A stretch of DNA of 64,000 nucleotides, taken from JBKECF01 sp047974375. Its GTDB lineage: Bacteria; Bacillota; Clostridia; Lachnospirales; CAMZNU01. The first letter of the stretch is position 1. Every line of letters begins with the position of its first letter. A model generated the notes under the pieces. The model was not told the DNA's origin, searched no databases, and was given only the letters and a program-made list of their open reading frames with translations. The stretch lies in contig JBKECF010000054.1 in the NCBI GenBank assembly GCA_047974375.1, positions 1-64,000 of the forward strand. The letters run 5' to 3'. The translations under genes and the position numbers were made by a program. Shown here in pieces: positions 1 to 7,792 of this stretch.

Positions 1-129
1 GAATGGTAATTCTTACAGATTAAAAGAGACTCAGCTTTGGTTAGAAGAGCAATAATTTTTTTATCTTTACTAGAGGATTTTTGGATTAGAATATAGAGGA
101 AATTTCAGTTGACAAATACAAAGATTAAT

Positions 130-179
130 AATGTTTTAAGAACAATTAATATGAAATGTTTTAAGAACAATTAATATGA
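130..179. repeat. 25-bp perfect tandem duplication
   Basis: The 25 bases at 130-154 are repeated exactly at 155-179, head to tail. The unit length is not a multiple of three, so the duplication shifts the reading frame just upstream of the ABC transporter remnant and brings a TGA (152-154) into that frame. It looks like a replication-slippage lesion in an already decaying gene. Confidence 0.85.
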
Positions 180-1060
180 CTAACTCCTATTGTACATATT
201 TAACCGTTGTAATATTTTTTAGCTATTTAATTTTTAATGGAACTATAAGCGTTGCTGTTTTTTATTTAATTTTAGGACTAGTAGAGCAGTTAACATACCC
301 TTTGACTGCTATATCTAGTGCATACCAAGGCATAGTTGCAAATAGCAGTTTAAATAAGAAAATTGTCAGTGCTTTTGAAGATGAGATTAAGGCGATATCT
401 CATAGTCAAGAATTAGAAAAATTTATAAATAAAATTGAAATAAAAAATTTAAAGTACAGCATAGGTGAAAAAGAGATAATAAAGGGTTTGAATCTGAGTA
501 TAGAAAAAAATAAAAAATATTTAGTGAAAGGTAAAAGTGGTACAGGTAAGTCTACCTTGTTAAATATTATTTATCAAAATATAAGTAATTATGATGGTGA
601 AATAATAGTTGACGGTAAAAATTATAGGACTGTATCTATAAAAAGTTTAATGGCGATTATGTCCGATAAACCTACCTTTCTTGACACAACTTTGTTAAAT
701 AATATTACTCTTTTTGAAGAAATTGAGGAAAATAAATGAATTTTTGGAAAATTCCACTTAGATAGTTTGAAAGGTAGACTAGATAAAGATGTAAGCCACA
801 TGAATTCAGGTTTATCACTAGGTGAGAGTAAACGTGTGGAGTTGTTGAGGGTGTTACTTAAGGACTATGAAATAATTTTACTTGATGAACCTACATCGAA
901 TTTGGATGAAAATAATTTAAAGGTTATTATTGAATTACTAAAGAATATTAAAGATAAAACGGTAATAGTAACTTCCCATGAAAATGGCGACGAATTTTTA
1001 GAACTATTTGACGTGATTGTTGATTATTCAAATATAAAGCCTGAGCTTAGCACACTATAA
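176..1060 (+). pseudogene. Decayed ABC exporter (membrane plus ATPase domains), in-frame TGA
   Basis: This is the remnant of an ABC-type export protein. The first part (176-739) encodes about two membrane segments of a transmembrane domain and then a nucleotide-binding domain with a good Walker A (GKSGTGKST, residues 119-127). A TGA at 737-739 interrupts the frame. The same frame continues without a shift and carries a degenerate signature (LSLGE in place of LSGGQ), Walker B (IILLDEPTSNLD) and the switch histidine (VTSHE). The Q-loop glutamine is not recognisable, and the helical segment between the TGA and the signature is shorter than usual. The N-terminal membrane helices are missing, and the 25-bp duplication lies at the apparent start. 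A functional transporter is unlikely. A short separate ATPase from TTG 767 is possible in principle but would lack Walker A. Confidence 0.75.
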
Positions 1061-1077
1061 GTGCAAGGCTCAGGCTT
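1037..1077. terminator. Hairpin between convergent genes
   Basis: A long inverted repeat: 1037-1048 pairs with 1065-1077 with one bulge, and an inner GCAC/GTGC extends the stem. It separates the ABC remnant (+) from the SH3 protein gene (-). The T tracts are weak on both sides, so it may act as a modest bidirectional terminator. Confidence 0.6.
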
Positions 1078-1085
1078 TGTATATA

Positions 1086-2465
1086 TTACTTAAGTAAGTT
1101 ATATGCTTCTTTGGCAACATCTTGATGCAATTGCGTATAATTTTGGTTTCCATTATGAGTTTTACTACCTATGAAGTGGATGCAAATTTGTCCATTCATG
1201 CCGTTATCTCCATTAACACCACCACCGTGGGGCATACCATTTATAGAACCAGCAAAAGTTCTGCCATTTATAGTAACAGAAACAGGGCGAACATCCCAAG
1301 ACCAAGAGCCAAAAGTTTCTTTCATAGTGGCTGTGTCGTTTTTTGTTACAGGTTCAACATCGGCGTGACTGCCGTTAGAAAAACTACGAACATAGTAAAC
1401 TTTACCTGTGTACAAATCAACTACTTTAGCATCTACGCCAATTGTAAAGTTTTGTTTTACTTCACTCCATGTAGCGTATTCAGCTGTGCCTGATGTTTCT
1501 TCGGCTTTAGCAGTAGTTAAGTATTCATTTTTAATATACCCTGTTTGACCGTCAAACTCAACCTTATCCCATTGTTTACCACCTTCTACTACTGTTATTT
1601 CAGCATTTAAAGGTACAGTAGTTAGGGCATTGCTGTTAGTTGTAGTGTCGGCGCGTAAATTTACTTTAGATGTAGTGTATAAAGTAGGTGTTTCGTCAAC
1701 ATATTCATTTTTAACATAGCCTGAGGCATCTTCATAATGTACGGCTGTCCATTCGCCTTTTTCTTCCAATACTTCAATTTTTGTACTATCAGGAATAACT
1801 GTTATTGTGTTACTTTGGGTATTTGGCTCGGAGCGTAATTTTAAGTCGGATATAGTGTAAGTATAACCTGTTGGTTCGCCATGCTCTAGGTATTCAGAAT
1901 TTTCATTTTGTGCTACTTCCTCTGGGGGGTTGTAAACTACTTGTAGAAAACTATTTTTTACAAAGCCATTTTTGCCTTCATAGTCAACTTTAGACCAAGT
2001 ACCATCATTAGAAAGTAAAGTAAGTTCAGTACCTATTGGTATAAGAGTAAGGGCGTTGGAATCTGTTGAATTGCTTTCACGTAAGTTTAAAGCTGTGCCT
2101 GCATATCTAATTATTTTATCTTTCTTTTTTATCTCTGTTGTAGTTGGTTTAGGTTTTTCTAAAGATAGATTGGCATTTTTTACAAAGCCTTCTTCATCAT
2201 TATATGTAGTTTTAGACCAAGTACCATCATTATTTGTAAGAGTAAGTTCTGTGCCAGCAGGGATTTCCTTTAGTGCTGTACCATTTATTTGGTCATATAA
2301 ACTTAATGTTTTTCCAACAAATCTATTGAATGTTTCTGTTTTTTCTTCTGCTACAATAGGGGAGTTGCCTGTATTTTCAGCTTTTACGGATACTGGTAAA
2401 CTAAATTCTGTAAGCATTAAAAATGCTAATGTAGTTGCTATAAGGGGCATAGCGTATTTTTTCAT
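1086..2465 (-). CDS. Secreted four-SH3-repeat protein with L,D-transpeptidase-like C-terminus
   Basis: Predicted secreted cell-wall protein of 459 residues. An N-terminal signal peptide (about residues 1-29, ending near VKA) is followed by four bacterial SH3 repeats (about 50-102, 115-170, 205-257 and 262-315). Each has the pattern of a short strand, LNLR or a variant, VIP, GxWxxV and GYVKNxYL. Such repeats bind peptidoglycan. The C-terminal 125 residues contain an SFSNGSHADVEP stretch, then GMPHGGG and NGQICIHF. The spaced His and Cys resemble the HG...C active site of YkuD-type L,D-transpeptidases, but the match is loose, so the catalytic role is inference. The start at 2465 has a clear GGAGG at the right spacing. 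The gene is monocistronic, with a hairpin at its 3' end. Confidence 0.75.
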   Translation of the reverse strand: MKKYAMPLIATTLAFLMLTEFSLPVSVKAENTGNSPIVAEEKTETFNRFVGKTLSLYDQINGTALKEIPAGTELTLTNNDGTWSKTTYNDEEGFVKNANLSLEKPKPTTTEIKKKDKIIRYAGTALNLRESNSTDSNALTLIPIGTELTLLSNDGTWSKVDYEGKNGFVKNSFLQVVYNPPEEVAQNENSEYLEHGEPTGYTYTISDLKLRSEPNTQSNTITVIPDSTKIEVLEEKGEWTAVHYEDASGYVKNEYVDETPTLYTTSKVNLRADTTTNSNALTTVPLNAEITVVEGGKQWDKVEFDGQTGYIKNEYLTTAKAEETSGTAEYATWSEVKQNFTIGVDAKVVDLYTGKVYYVRSFSNGSHADVEPVTKNDTATMKETFGSWSWDVRPVSVTINGRTFAGSINGMPHGGGVNGDNGMNGQICIHFIGSKTHNGNQNYTQLHQDVAKEAYNLLK

Positions 2466-2498
2466 ATTATCCTCCGAGTTAGGGTTATTTTTTTAATC

Positions 2499-2526
2499 AA
2501 TATAGATATTGTAACATTATTGTAAA
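2499..2526 (-). promoter_or_regulatory. Candidate sigma-A promoter for the SH3 protein
   Basis: Read on the minus strand, TTTACA (2521-2526) and TATATT (2499-2504) are separated by 16 bp, about 35 bp upstream of the start codon. The fit is reasonable but unproven. Confidence 0.35.
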
Positions 2527-2569
2527 GAAATGTCACACTTTTTTTATATTTTTTATAAAATAAATTATG

Positions 2570-3460
2570 CTAAAAAATTTGTTTTCGTAAAATGGATATT
2601 TTATTTCGTATTTCATTTTTTTCTATATTTAATTCATTTTGAATGGCGACAACTTTTGCTTTCATGGAGCCAAGTTTTGAGCCTATATCACCTATTTTAT
2701 TCTTTGTTATAAAGTCAAAAATAAATCCATCAAATATAAAATCTAGGAATAAAGCCGACTCTAGGCTACTTATACTTAAAGATATATTTGAATTAATATC
2801 TTCTAATTCAGTGTTATAAATAATAATATATTTATTTAAATCTTTAATAAAGGAGTCTAGATCGTCTAGTTTGCTTTTTTTCATTATATCCGATAAAAAA
2901 CCACCGCCAACAATATCCATTGTAGACCAGAAATCTGCATCGTCTACATGGTCTAAAGCTATGTTTAGCTTTTCTAAAAGGGTTTCTCCAACAGATATTG
3001 CCTCACGTATTTCCATTACCTGATTTTCTAGTTTTGCTAATACTACTATGTCTGTGTCAACTTCTATTTTACTTTCTTCTATTTTTTGTAAAATGTATTT
3101 TTTTTCAGTTGCCAAATGTTTGTAAGGTTTAATTTTTTCTTGAAGTTGTTTTATAAACTTTTCAACTTCTGTAACTTTTTCTAAAACAGTGTTGTAAGAA
3201 GTTTTAGCTTCCATGGCTTCTTTTTCTTCTTTTTGCAATGTTTCATATTTATTGCCTGCCAGTGTGTGGAATATATTTACAAATGTAAATTTTTCATACT
3301 TAGCAACATCTTTTTCTTCCTTTATTAATTTTTTTTCGGCGTATTCTAAATCTGCCAGTAGTTCATTTTGTTTTTTTAACAGAATGGTTAATTGGTCTTC
3401 TAAGGTTTTTTTAACTTCTTCGTTTACTATTATTTCTTTTAATACATTTAAGTAACTCAT
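2570..3460 (-). CDS. Coiled-coil protein of unknown function
   Basis: I do not recognise a family for this 296-residue protein. It has no signal peptide. The first 170 residues are rich in Lys and Glu with heptad-like spacing, which predicts long coiled coils. Then comes a less charged stretch (about 175-200, with FWSTMDIVGGGFLSDIMKKSK) and a hydrophobic patch near 235-255 (LFLDFIFDGFIFDFIT). A final short coiled coil ends the protein. It is probably cytoplasmic or loosely membrane-associated and oligomeric. The start at 3460 is supported by a GGAGG eight bases upstream. It is divergent from the ZapA-like coiled-coil gene, with 133 bp between them, so a shared control region is possible. Confidence 0.6.
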   Translation of the reverse strand: MSYLNVLKEIIVNEEVKKTLEDQLTILLKKQNELLADLEYAEKKLIKEEKDVAKYEKFTFVNIFHTLAGNKYETLQKEEKEAMEAKTSYNTVLEKVTEVEKFIKQLQEKIKPYKHLATEKKYILQKIEESKIEVDTDIVVLAKLENQVMEIREAISVGETLLEKLNIALDHVDDADFWSTMDIVGGGFLSDIMKKSKLDDLDSFIKDLNKYIIIYNTELEDINSNISLSISSLESALFLDFIFDGFIFDFITKNKIGDIGSKLGSMKAKVVAIQNELNIEKNEIRNKISILRKQIF

Positions 3461-3504
3461 ATATCCTCCAAATCATTAATCTGTATAAAAATAGTGCTAT
3501 TGCA

Positions 3505-3534
3505 TTGTACAGGATGCCCATTATCGTTTATAAT
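3505..3534 (+). promoter_or_regulatory. Candidate sigma-A promoter for zapA-like gene
   Basis: TTGTAC (3505-3510) and a perfect TATAAT (3529-3534) lie 18 bp apart, 60 bp upstream of the zapA-like start codon in the divergent intergenic region. Confidence 0.5.
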
Positions 3535-3593
3535 AAGCTAAAGTCGGTTTTTATGCAATAAGCCAAAAAATATAAAAGGCATAAGGAGGAGTT

Positions 3594-5312
3594 ATGGAGA
3601 CCAAAGTGTATGAAGCAAATGTGGAAGTAGCAAATCAAAAATTAAATATGGTTTCAGATGTAAGTATTGAGTATATTTACAAAATTACAGAATATGTTGA
3701 TGGAATATATAGAGAAGTTAAAGGGACTAAAATAGGTAGTTCGGAAAAAAGAGTGCTTATATTAACGGCATTAAATGTAGCCAATGAGCTTTTTGAAAAT
3801 ACTAAGGAAGCAGAAAAAAATATAGCCAATGGCATTAAAGAAGAAAGATATAAGTTTGAAAAAAATGAGATTAAATATAATAAAAAAATAGATGAACTTG
3901 AGGCTATTTTAAGAAATAATGAAAATGAAAAAAATAAAGAAATAAACGATGTTGAAAATGCAATATCAAATAAATATAGAGCCACATTGGGCAATAATAA
4001 AAAAGAAATTGATCAGTTAAAAAATAAATTAAAAATACGTAGCGAGGAACTGGACTTTGCTATAGATGAAAAAATGCAACTAAATGAAGAGTTGAATTTA
4101 GTAAAGGAAAAGTTATCTGATTTAACAGGGGAAAATGCTACTTTAAAAAACCAATTAAAGGAAAAAGATAGGAATGTTAGATCGGAAATAAATGAATTAG
4201 GTAAAAGGGCTGAAGAATTGAAGTCTAAGTTAGACGAAACAGAATATTTATTAGGTAAGTCCAAGGAAAAAGTAAGAGAAAAAAGAGCAGAAATAGAAGA
4301 AAAAGATAATAAAATAGTATCTCTAGAAAATACCATTATTAAAAAAGCTCAAGTAATGGAAAAGCTAGAAGAAGAAAATAAAGAAATAGGAACTTTAAAA
4401 AATGATTTAGAAAAAAAAGATAGTGAATTAATAGAAATAAAAAATAAAACTAAAGATAGTGATCAAATGTTAGACAAATTAGATGAAACTTTAAAAGAAG
4501 TTACGGCAGAAAAAAACAAGGAAATAGAAAAGCTAAAGGAAGAAAATTCCCAGATAGAAAAAATTCAGGCAGTTCTTGAATTTAAGGATAATAAAGTTCA
4601 AGAACTAGAAAAACTAATTGAAGATTTTGGTTCTGATGTAGATAAAAAGAACAATGTAATAGAAAATTTAAAAAAATCCATAGAGGAAAAAAGTGACCTA
4701 GAAGCCAAATTAAAAAAAGCAGAAGCGGAAAATGCTGATTTACTAATGGATTTGACCAATGAAAGGAATAGAGCCGATTCCATGGCAGAGAATCCTTCTT
4801 TAAAAGACGAAGTAAGAAAGTTAGAAGAGGCATTATTAGAAGTAGAAATAGCCTTAGAAGAAGAAAAAAATAAAAAAAATAATAATGAGAATCGAGAAGA
4901 AATTAAAAAATTAGAAAAAATTTGCAAGGAAAAAGAAGCTCAAATAGCCAATATAGAAATGAAGTACAACGAGTTGGAAACCCAATTTGCCTATGAAAGA
5001 AAAGAAAAATCTGCCATTGAGAGTAAGTTATATGAGCTTAATAAGGCGAAAGAGGAAGATAACAATAGTGACTTAAAAAAAGCTTTAGAAGTAAGTGAAG
5101 GTAAATTAACAAATTTAGAGGAAGAAAATGATAATTTAATAACTCATATAGAAAATAATACAAAAGAGCTAATAGACTTAAAAAATAAAATTTTCACTTT
5201 AGAGCGTGAAGTTATTTATAAAGACAGTGTAATAGAGAAAAAAGACACAAAAATAAATGAACTAGCAGATAGTACAGGTGAGGAGAGTTCTTTTAAGAAC
5301 TTAGGCGAATAG
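3594..5312 (+). CDS. zapA: ZapA-domain protein with very long coiled-coil extension
   Basis: Residues 1-75 match the cell-division protein ZapA, which stabilises FtsZ bundles. The EYIYKITEYVDGIYREV stretch followed by RVLILTALNVANELFE is the family core. ZapA proteins in Firmicutes usually have roughly 80-130 residues. Here the reading frame continues without interruption to 572 residues of almost pure Lys/Glu/Asn-rich coiled coil. The protein is therefore likely to form a long rod anchored at the FtsZ ring by its N-terminus. The start has a strong AAGGAGGAG. The U32 peptidase gene follows after 11 bp, an arrangement known in Clostridia, and this supports the zapA call. The extension has no recognisable domain other than coiled coil. 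Confidence 0.7.
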   Translation: METKVYEANVEVANQKLNMVSDVSIEYIYKITEYVDGIYREVKGTKIGSSEKRVLILTALNVANELFENTKEAEKNIANGIKEERYKFEKNEIKYNKKIDELEAILRNNENEKNKEINDVENAISNKYRATLGNNKKEIDQLKNKLKIRSEELDFAIDEKMQLNEELNLVKEKLSDLTGENATLKNQLKEKDRNVRSEINELGKRAEELKSKLDETEYLLGKSKEKVREKRAEIEEKDNKIVSLENTIIKKAQVMEKLEEENKEIGTLKNDLEKKDSELIEIKNKTKDSDQMLDKLDETLKEVTAEKNKEIEKLKEENSQIEKIQAVLEFKDNKVQELEKLIEDFGSDVDKKNNVIENLKKSIEEKSDLEAKLKKAEAENADLLMDLTNERNRADSMAENPSLKDEVRKLEEALLEVEIALEEEKNKKNNNENREEIKKLEKICKEKEAQIANIEMKYNELETQFAYERKEKSAIESKLYELNKAKEEDNNSDLKKALEVSEGKLTNLEEENDNLITHIENNTKELIDLKNKIFTLEREVIYKDSVIEKKDTKINELADSTGEESSFKNLGE

Positions 5313-5323
5313 TTAGGTGATGT

Positions 5324-7549
5324 ATGAAAAACATTGAACTCCTATCTCCTTGTGGTTCTATGGAGAGTTTTATTGGTGCTGTAAATAATGGCTGTAATGC
5401 TGTATATTTAGGCGGTAAAAACTTTAGTGCAAGAAAAAACGCCAATAATTTTTCCAATGAGGAAATAGAAGAAGTTGTTAAAATAGGAAAAAAATTAGAT
5501 GTAAAGGTGTATTTAACAGTAAATACTCTTTATTTTAATAATGAAATAAATGACTTAATGAACTTTTTAGACGAAATGTATAAGTATGGTGTAGACGCTT
5601 TTATTATACAAGACATAGGGCTTTTAGAAATTATTAAAGAAAGATACCCTTTAATAGAAATTCATGGCAGCACTCAACTTTCTTGTCATAGCCTAGAAGA
5701 TGTTAAATACATTGAAGCTTTGGGCTTTCATAGAATAGTTGTTAATAGAGAGATGTCCATAAAGGATATAGAACATATTTCTAAAGAAACGAATATAGAC
5801 TTAGAAGTTTTTGGTCATGGTGCTCTTTGCTATGCTTTTTCGGGACAATGTTTAATGAGTTCTATGATAGGGGGCAGAAGTGGAAACCGGGGAGATTGTA
5901 CCCAGTGTTGTCGAATGGAGTACGAAGTTTGTGATGAAAAAAATATTTACAAAAAAGGCTATTTACTTAGCCCAAAAGATATGAATTCTATAGACAATGT
6001 AGAAAAATTAAATGAAATTGGTGTATCCCTTAAGTTGGAAGGTCGTATGAAAAATGCGAAATATGTTTCCTATATAACAAGAGAATACAGAAATAAAATT
6101 AATAAACTTTATGTAGACAAAAAAGAACTGGCAAAAGCTTTCAATAGAGGTGGTTCTTTAAATGAAGGGTATTTCCAAGAGTATTCATCCGTAAATATGA
6201 TGAGTACAGAAACTCCAAAGTCATCAGGTACTTATGTAGGGAAAGTGTACCATTATAGCCCGAAAAATAATAAAGTGACTATACTTTTGGATGAAGAAGT
6301 GTATTGCGGTGATGGCGTAGAAATATGGTCAACAAAACATGTGGGAACAAATATAAATAAAGATGGATTTATAGGCGATAAAATATCTGTATTTATTGAA
6401 GGTGACATAAAAAAAGGGGATTTAGTATATAAATCCTACGATAAAAAATTTAATGACGCCCTAAAGCAAGATATTACTAAAATCAATAGAAAAAGCAATA
6501 TAAATTGCAATGTGTATATAAAAAAGGAAGAACCTATTAAGTTAATTTTAGAAAAGAATGAAGTAAAGGTAGAAGTAGTTGGGTCTAACGTAGATAAAGC
6601 TATAAATAACCCAACAACTAAAGAAAATATATTAAGTAAGTTGCAACAAACAGGGGATACTTATTTTTCAATGTCCTTTAAAAATGTGGAAATTGAAGAA
6701 GATGTTTATGTATCCATAAAAGACTTAAAAGAGTTGCGTAGAATAGGAATAAATAAATTATATAATGCTATTGATGAAACTATACCAAGGGATATAGTAC
6801 CTGGTAAAATTAAAATTCCTAAAAAAATAGTAACAACAGGTGCAGTAAACGCATTAGATTTAATAAATAATAAAATAGATGGTAAAAATGTTTCAGTATA
6901 TCTCCATAATATTGATAAATTTAATGAATTATTGGAAAGTGAAATACATAGGTTTTATATACCAATTCATAAAATTTTGAAAAATGTTTTTTACTACATA
7001 AAAGAGTGTAAAAAATATAATAAAGAATTGTATGTGGCGTTGCCTGCTATAAGCGAAACAGATGATGAAGAAATTTTAAAAAGTCAAATTAATTCTTTAA
7101 ACGCATTGGAAATTAATGGTTTTTTAGTAAGTAATTATGGCCAATTAAATATGGTAAAAAGGAATATTGTGTTGGATTATAACTTTAATATAACTAATAG
7201 TTTTTCCCTTGAATATTTAGAAAATTTTGAAAATATAGAAAGGGTAACTCTTTCGCCTGAATGTAAAATGAATATTTATGATGAAAAAACAGAAGTGATA
7301 TGCCAAGGTAAAATTTCTGTAATGGAAACTAGACAATGTCCAGTAGGTTTATACATTGGAAATAAAGGACCAGAAAAGTTTTGTGCCTTAAAAAATAAAG
7401 AGAATAAATATTTTTTACGAGATAGAAAAAATGCTAAATACAATATTGAAACCAATTGTAATATTTGTAAAGCTTCTATTTTGGATTGTAAAGATATTAA
7501 TTTAAAAGTTACAAAGGAAATGAAAAACATAAGAGTATATATGGATTAG
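5324..7549 (+). CDS. U32 family peptidase-like protein (RlhA/YdcP type)
   Basis: A 741-residue member of the U32 'collagenase-like' family. The N-terminal TIM-barrel region carries the family signature around residues 160-180 (VFGHGALCYAFSGQCLMSS), followed by the conserved Cys pair in GDCTQCCRMEYE. The C-terminal half corresponds to the DUF3656-type region and ends with further Cys residues (CPVGLY, CALK, CNICKA). These Cys residues fit the iron-sulfur site proposed for the E. coli relatives RlhA and TrhP, which hydroxylate 23S rRNA or tRNA. A role in RNA hydroxylation is therefore more likely than proteolysis, although that is inference from family. It is co-transcribed with the zapA-like gene (11-bp gap). 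Confidence 0.8.
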   Translation: MKNIELLSPCGSMESFIGAVNNGCNAVYLGGKNFSARKNANNFSNEEIEEVVKIGKKLDVKVYLTVNTLYFNNEINDLMNFLDEMYKYGVDAFIIQDIGLLEIIKERYPLIEIHGSTQLSCHSLEDVKYIEALGFHRIVVNREMSIKDIEHISKETNIDLEVFGHGALCYAFSGQCLMSSMIGGRSGNRGDCTQCCRMEYEVCDEKNIYKKGYLLSPKDMNSIDNVEKLNEIGVSLKLEGRMKNAKYVSYITREYRNKINKLYVDKKELAKAFNRGGSLNEGYFQEYSSVNMMSTETPKSSGTYVGKVYHYSPKNNKVTILLDEEVYCGDGVEIWSTKHVGTNINKDGFIGDKISVFIEGDIKKGDLVYKSYDKKFNDALKQDITKINRKSNINCNVYIKKEEPIKLILEKNEVKVEVVGSNVDKAINNPTTKENILSKLQQTGDTYFSMSFKNVEIEEDVYVSIKDLKELRRIGINKLYNAIDETIPRDIVPGKIKIPKKIVTTGAVNALDLINNKIDGKNVSVYLHNIDKFNELLESEIHRFYIPIHKILKNVFYYIKECKKYNKELYVALPAISETDDEEILKSQINSLNALEINGFLVSNYGQLNMVKRNIVLDYNFNITNSFSLEYLENFENIERVTLSPECKMNIYDEKTEVICQGKISVMETRQCPVGLYIGNKGPEKFCALKNKENKYFLRDRKNAKYNIETNCNICKASILDCKDINLKVTKEMKNIRVYMD

Positions 7550-7577
7550 ATAAAAAAGTGGGATGTCGGGAAAAGAA

Positions 7578-7608
7578 AAAACCTTGGTGTTTTGCCCAAA
7601 ACCTTGGT
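7578..7608. repeat. 11-bp direct repeat
   Basis: AAAACCTTGGT occurs at 7578-7588 and again at 7598-7608, twenty bases apart. The second copy runs into the outer stem of the structured element that follows. Confidence 0.7.
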
Positions 7609-7675
7609 CATAAAGCTTTGCTTTATTGCTTAGGCAAGCAACCAGCCCCATAAGCTTTAAAAAAAGCTAGACCAA
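7604..7675. other. Cloverleaf-like folded intergenic element
   Basis: A 72-base segment can fold as a closed multibranch structure. The outer stem TTGGTC/GACCAA (7604-7609 with 7670-7675) encloses three hairpins: 7610-7626 (7 bp, loop TTT), 7627-7640 (5 bp) and 7653-7668 (6 bp). It lacks the invariant tRNA features and a recognisable T-loop, so it is not called as a tRNA. It may be a small RNA or a dead mobile-element fragment. Confidence 0.35.
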
Positions 7676-7685
7676 AACTTTATCT

Positions 7686-7716
7686 AAAAAAAGAGCGAGA
7701 ACCCAACGCTCTTTTT
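7686..7716. terminator. Bidirectional rho-independent terminator
   Basis: AAAAAGAGCG pairs with CGCTCTTTTT across a 9-10-base loop, with a T tract on each strand. It serves the U32 peptidase gene on the plus strand and the VanW gene on the minus strand. Confidence 0.8.
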
Positions 7717-7792
7717 GCATTTTTATATAAAGTATATAAATATTACCTTTTGATTAGGGAGTATTTTTTATTTAGAGCAGACCACTTTTATT

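Noticed and set aside
1122..1493. Plus-strand open frame opposite the SH3 protein.
   Set aside because: It has no ribosome site and no family resemblance, and it is fully contained in a well-supported gene on the other strand.
7604..7675. tRNA gene.
   Set aside because: The fold has a seven-base-pair arm with a three-base loop and no T-loop or D-loop invariant bases, so it does not fit a tRNA.
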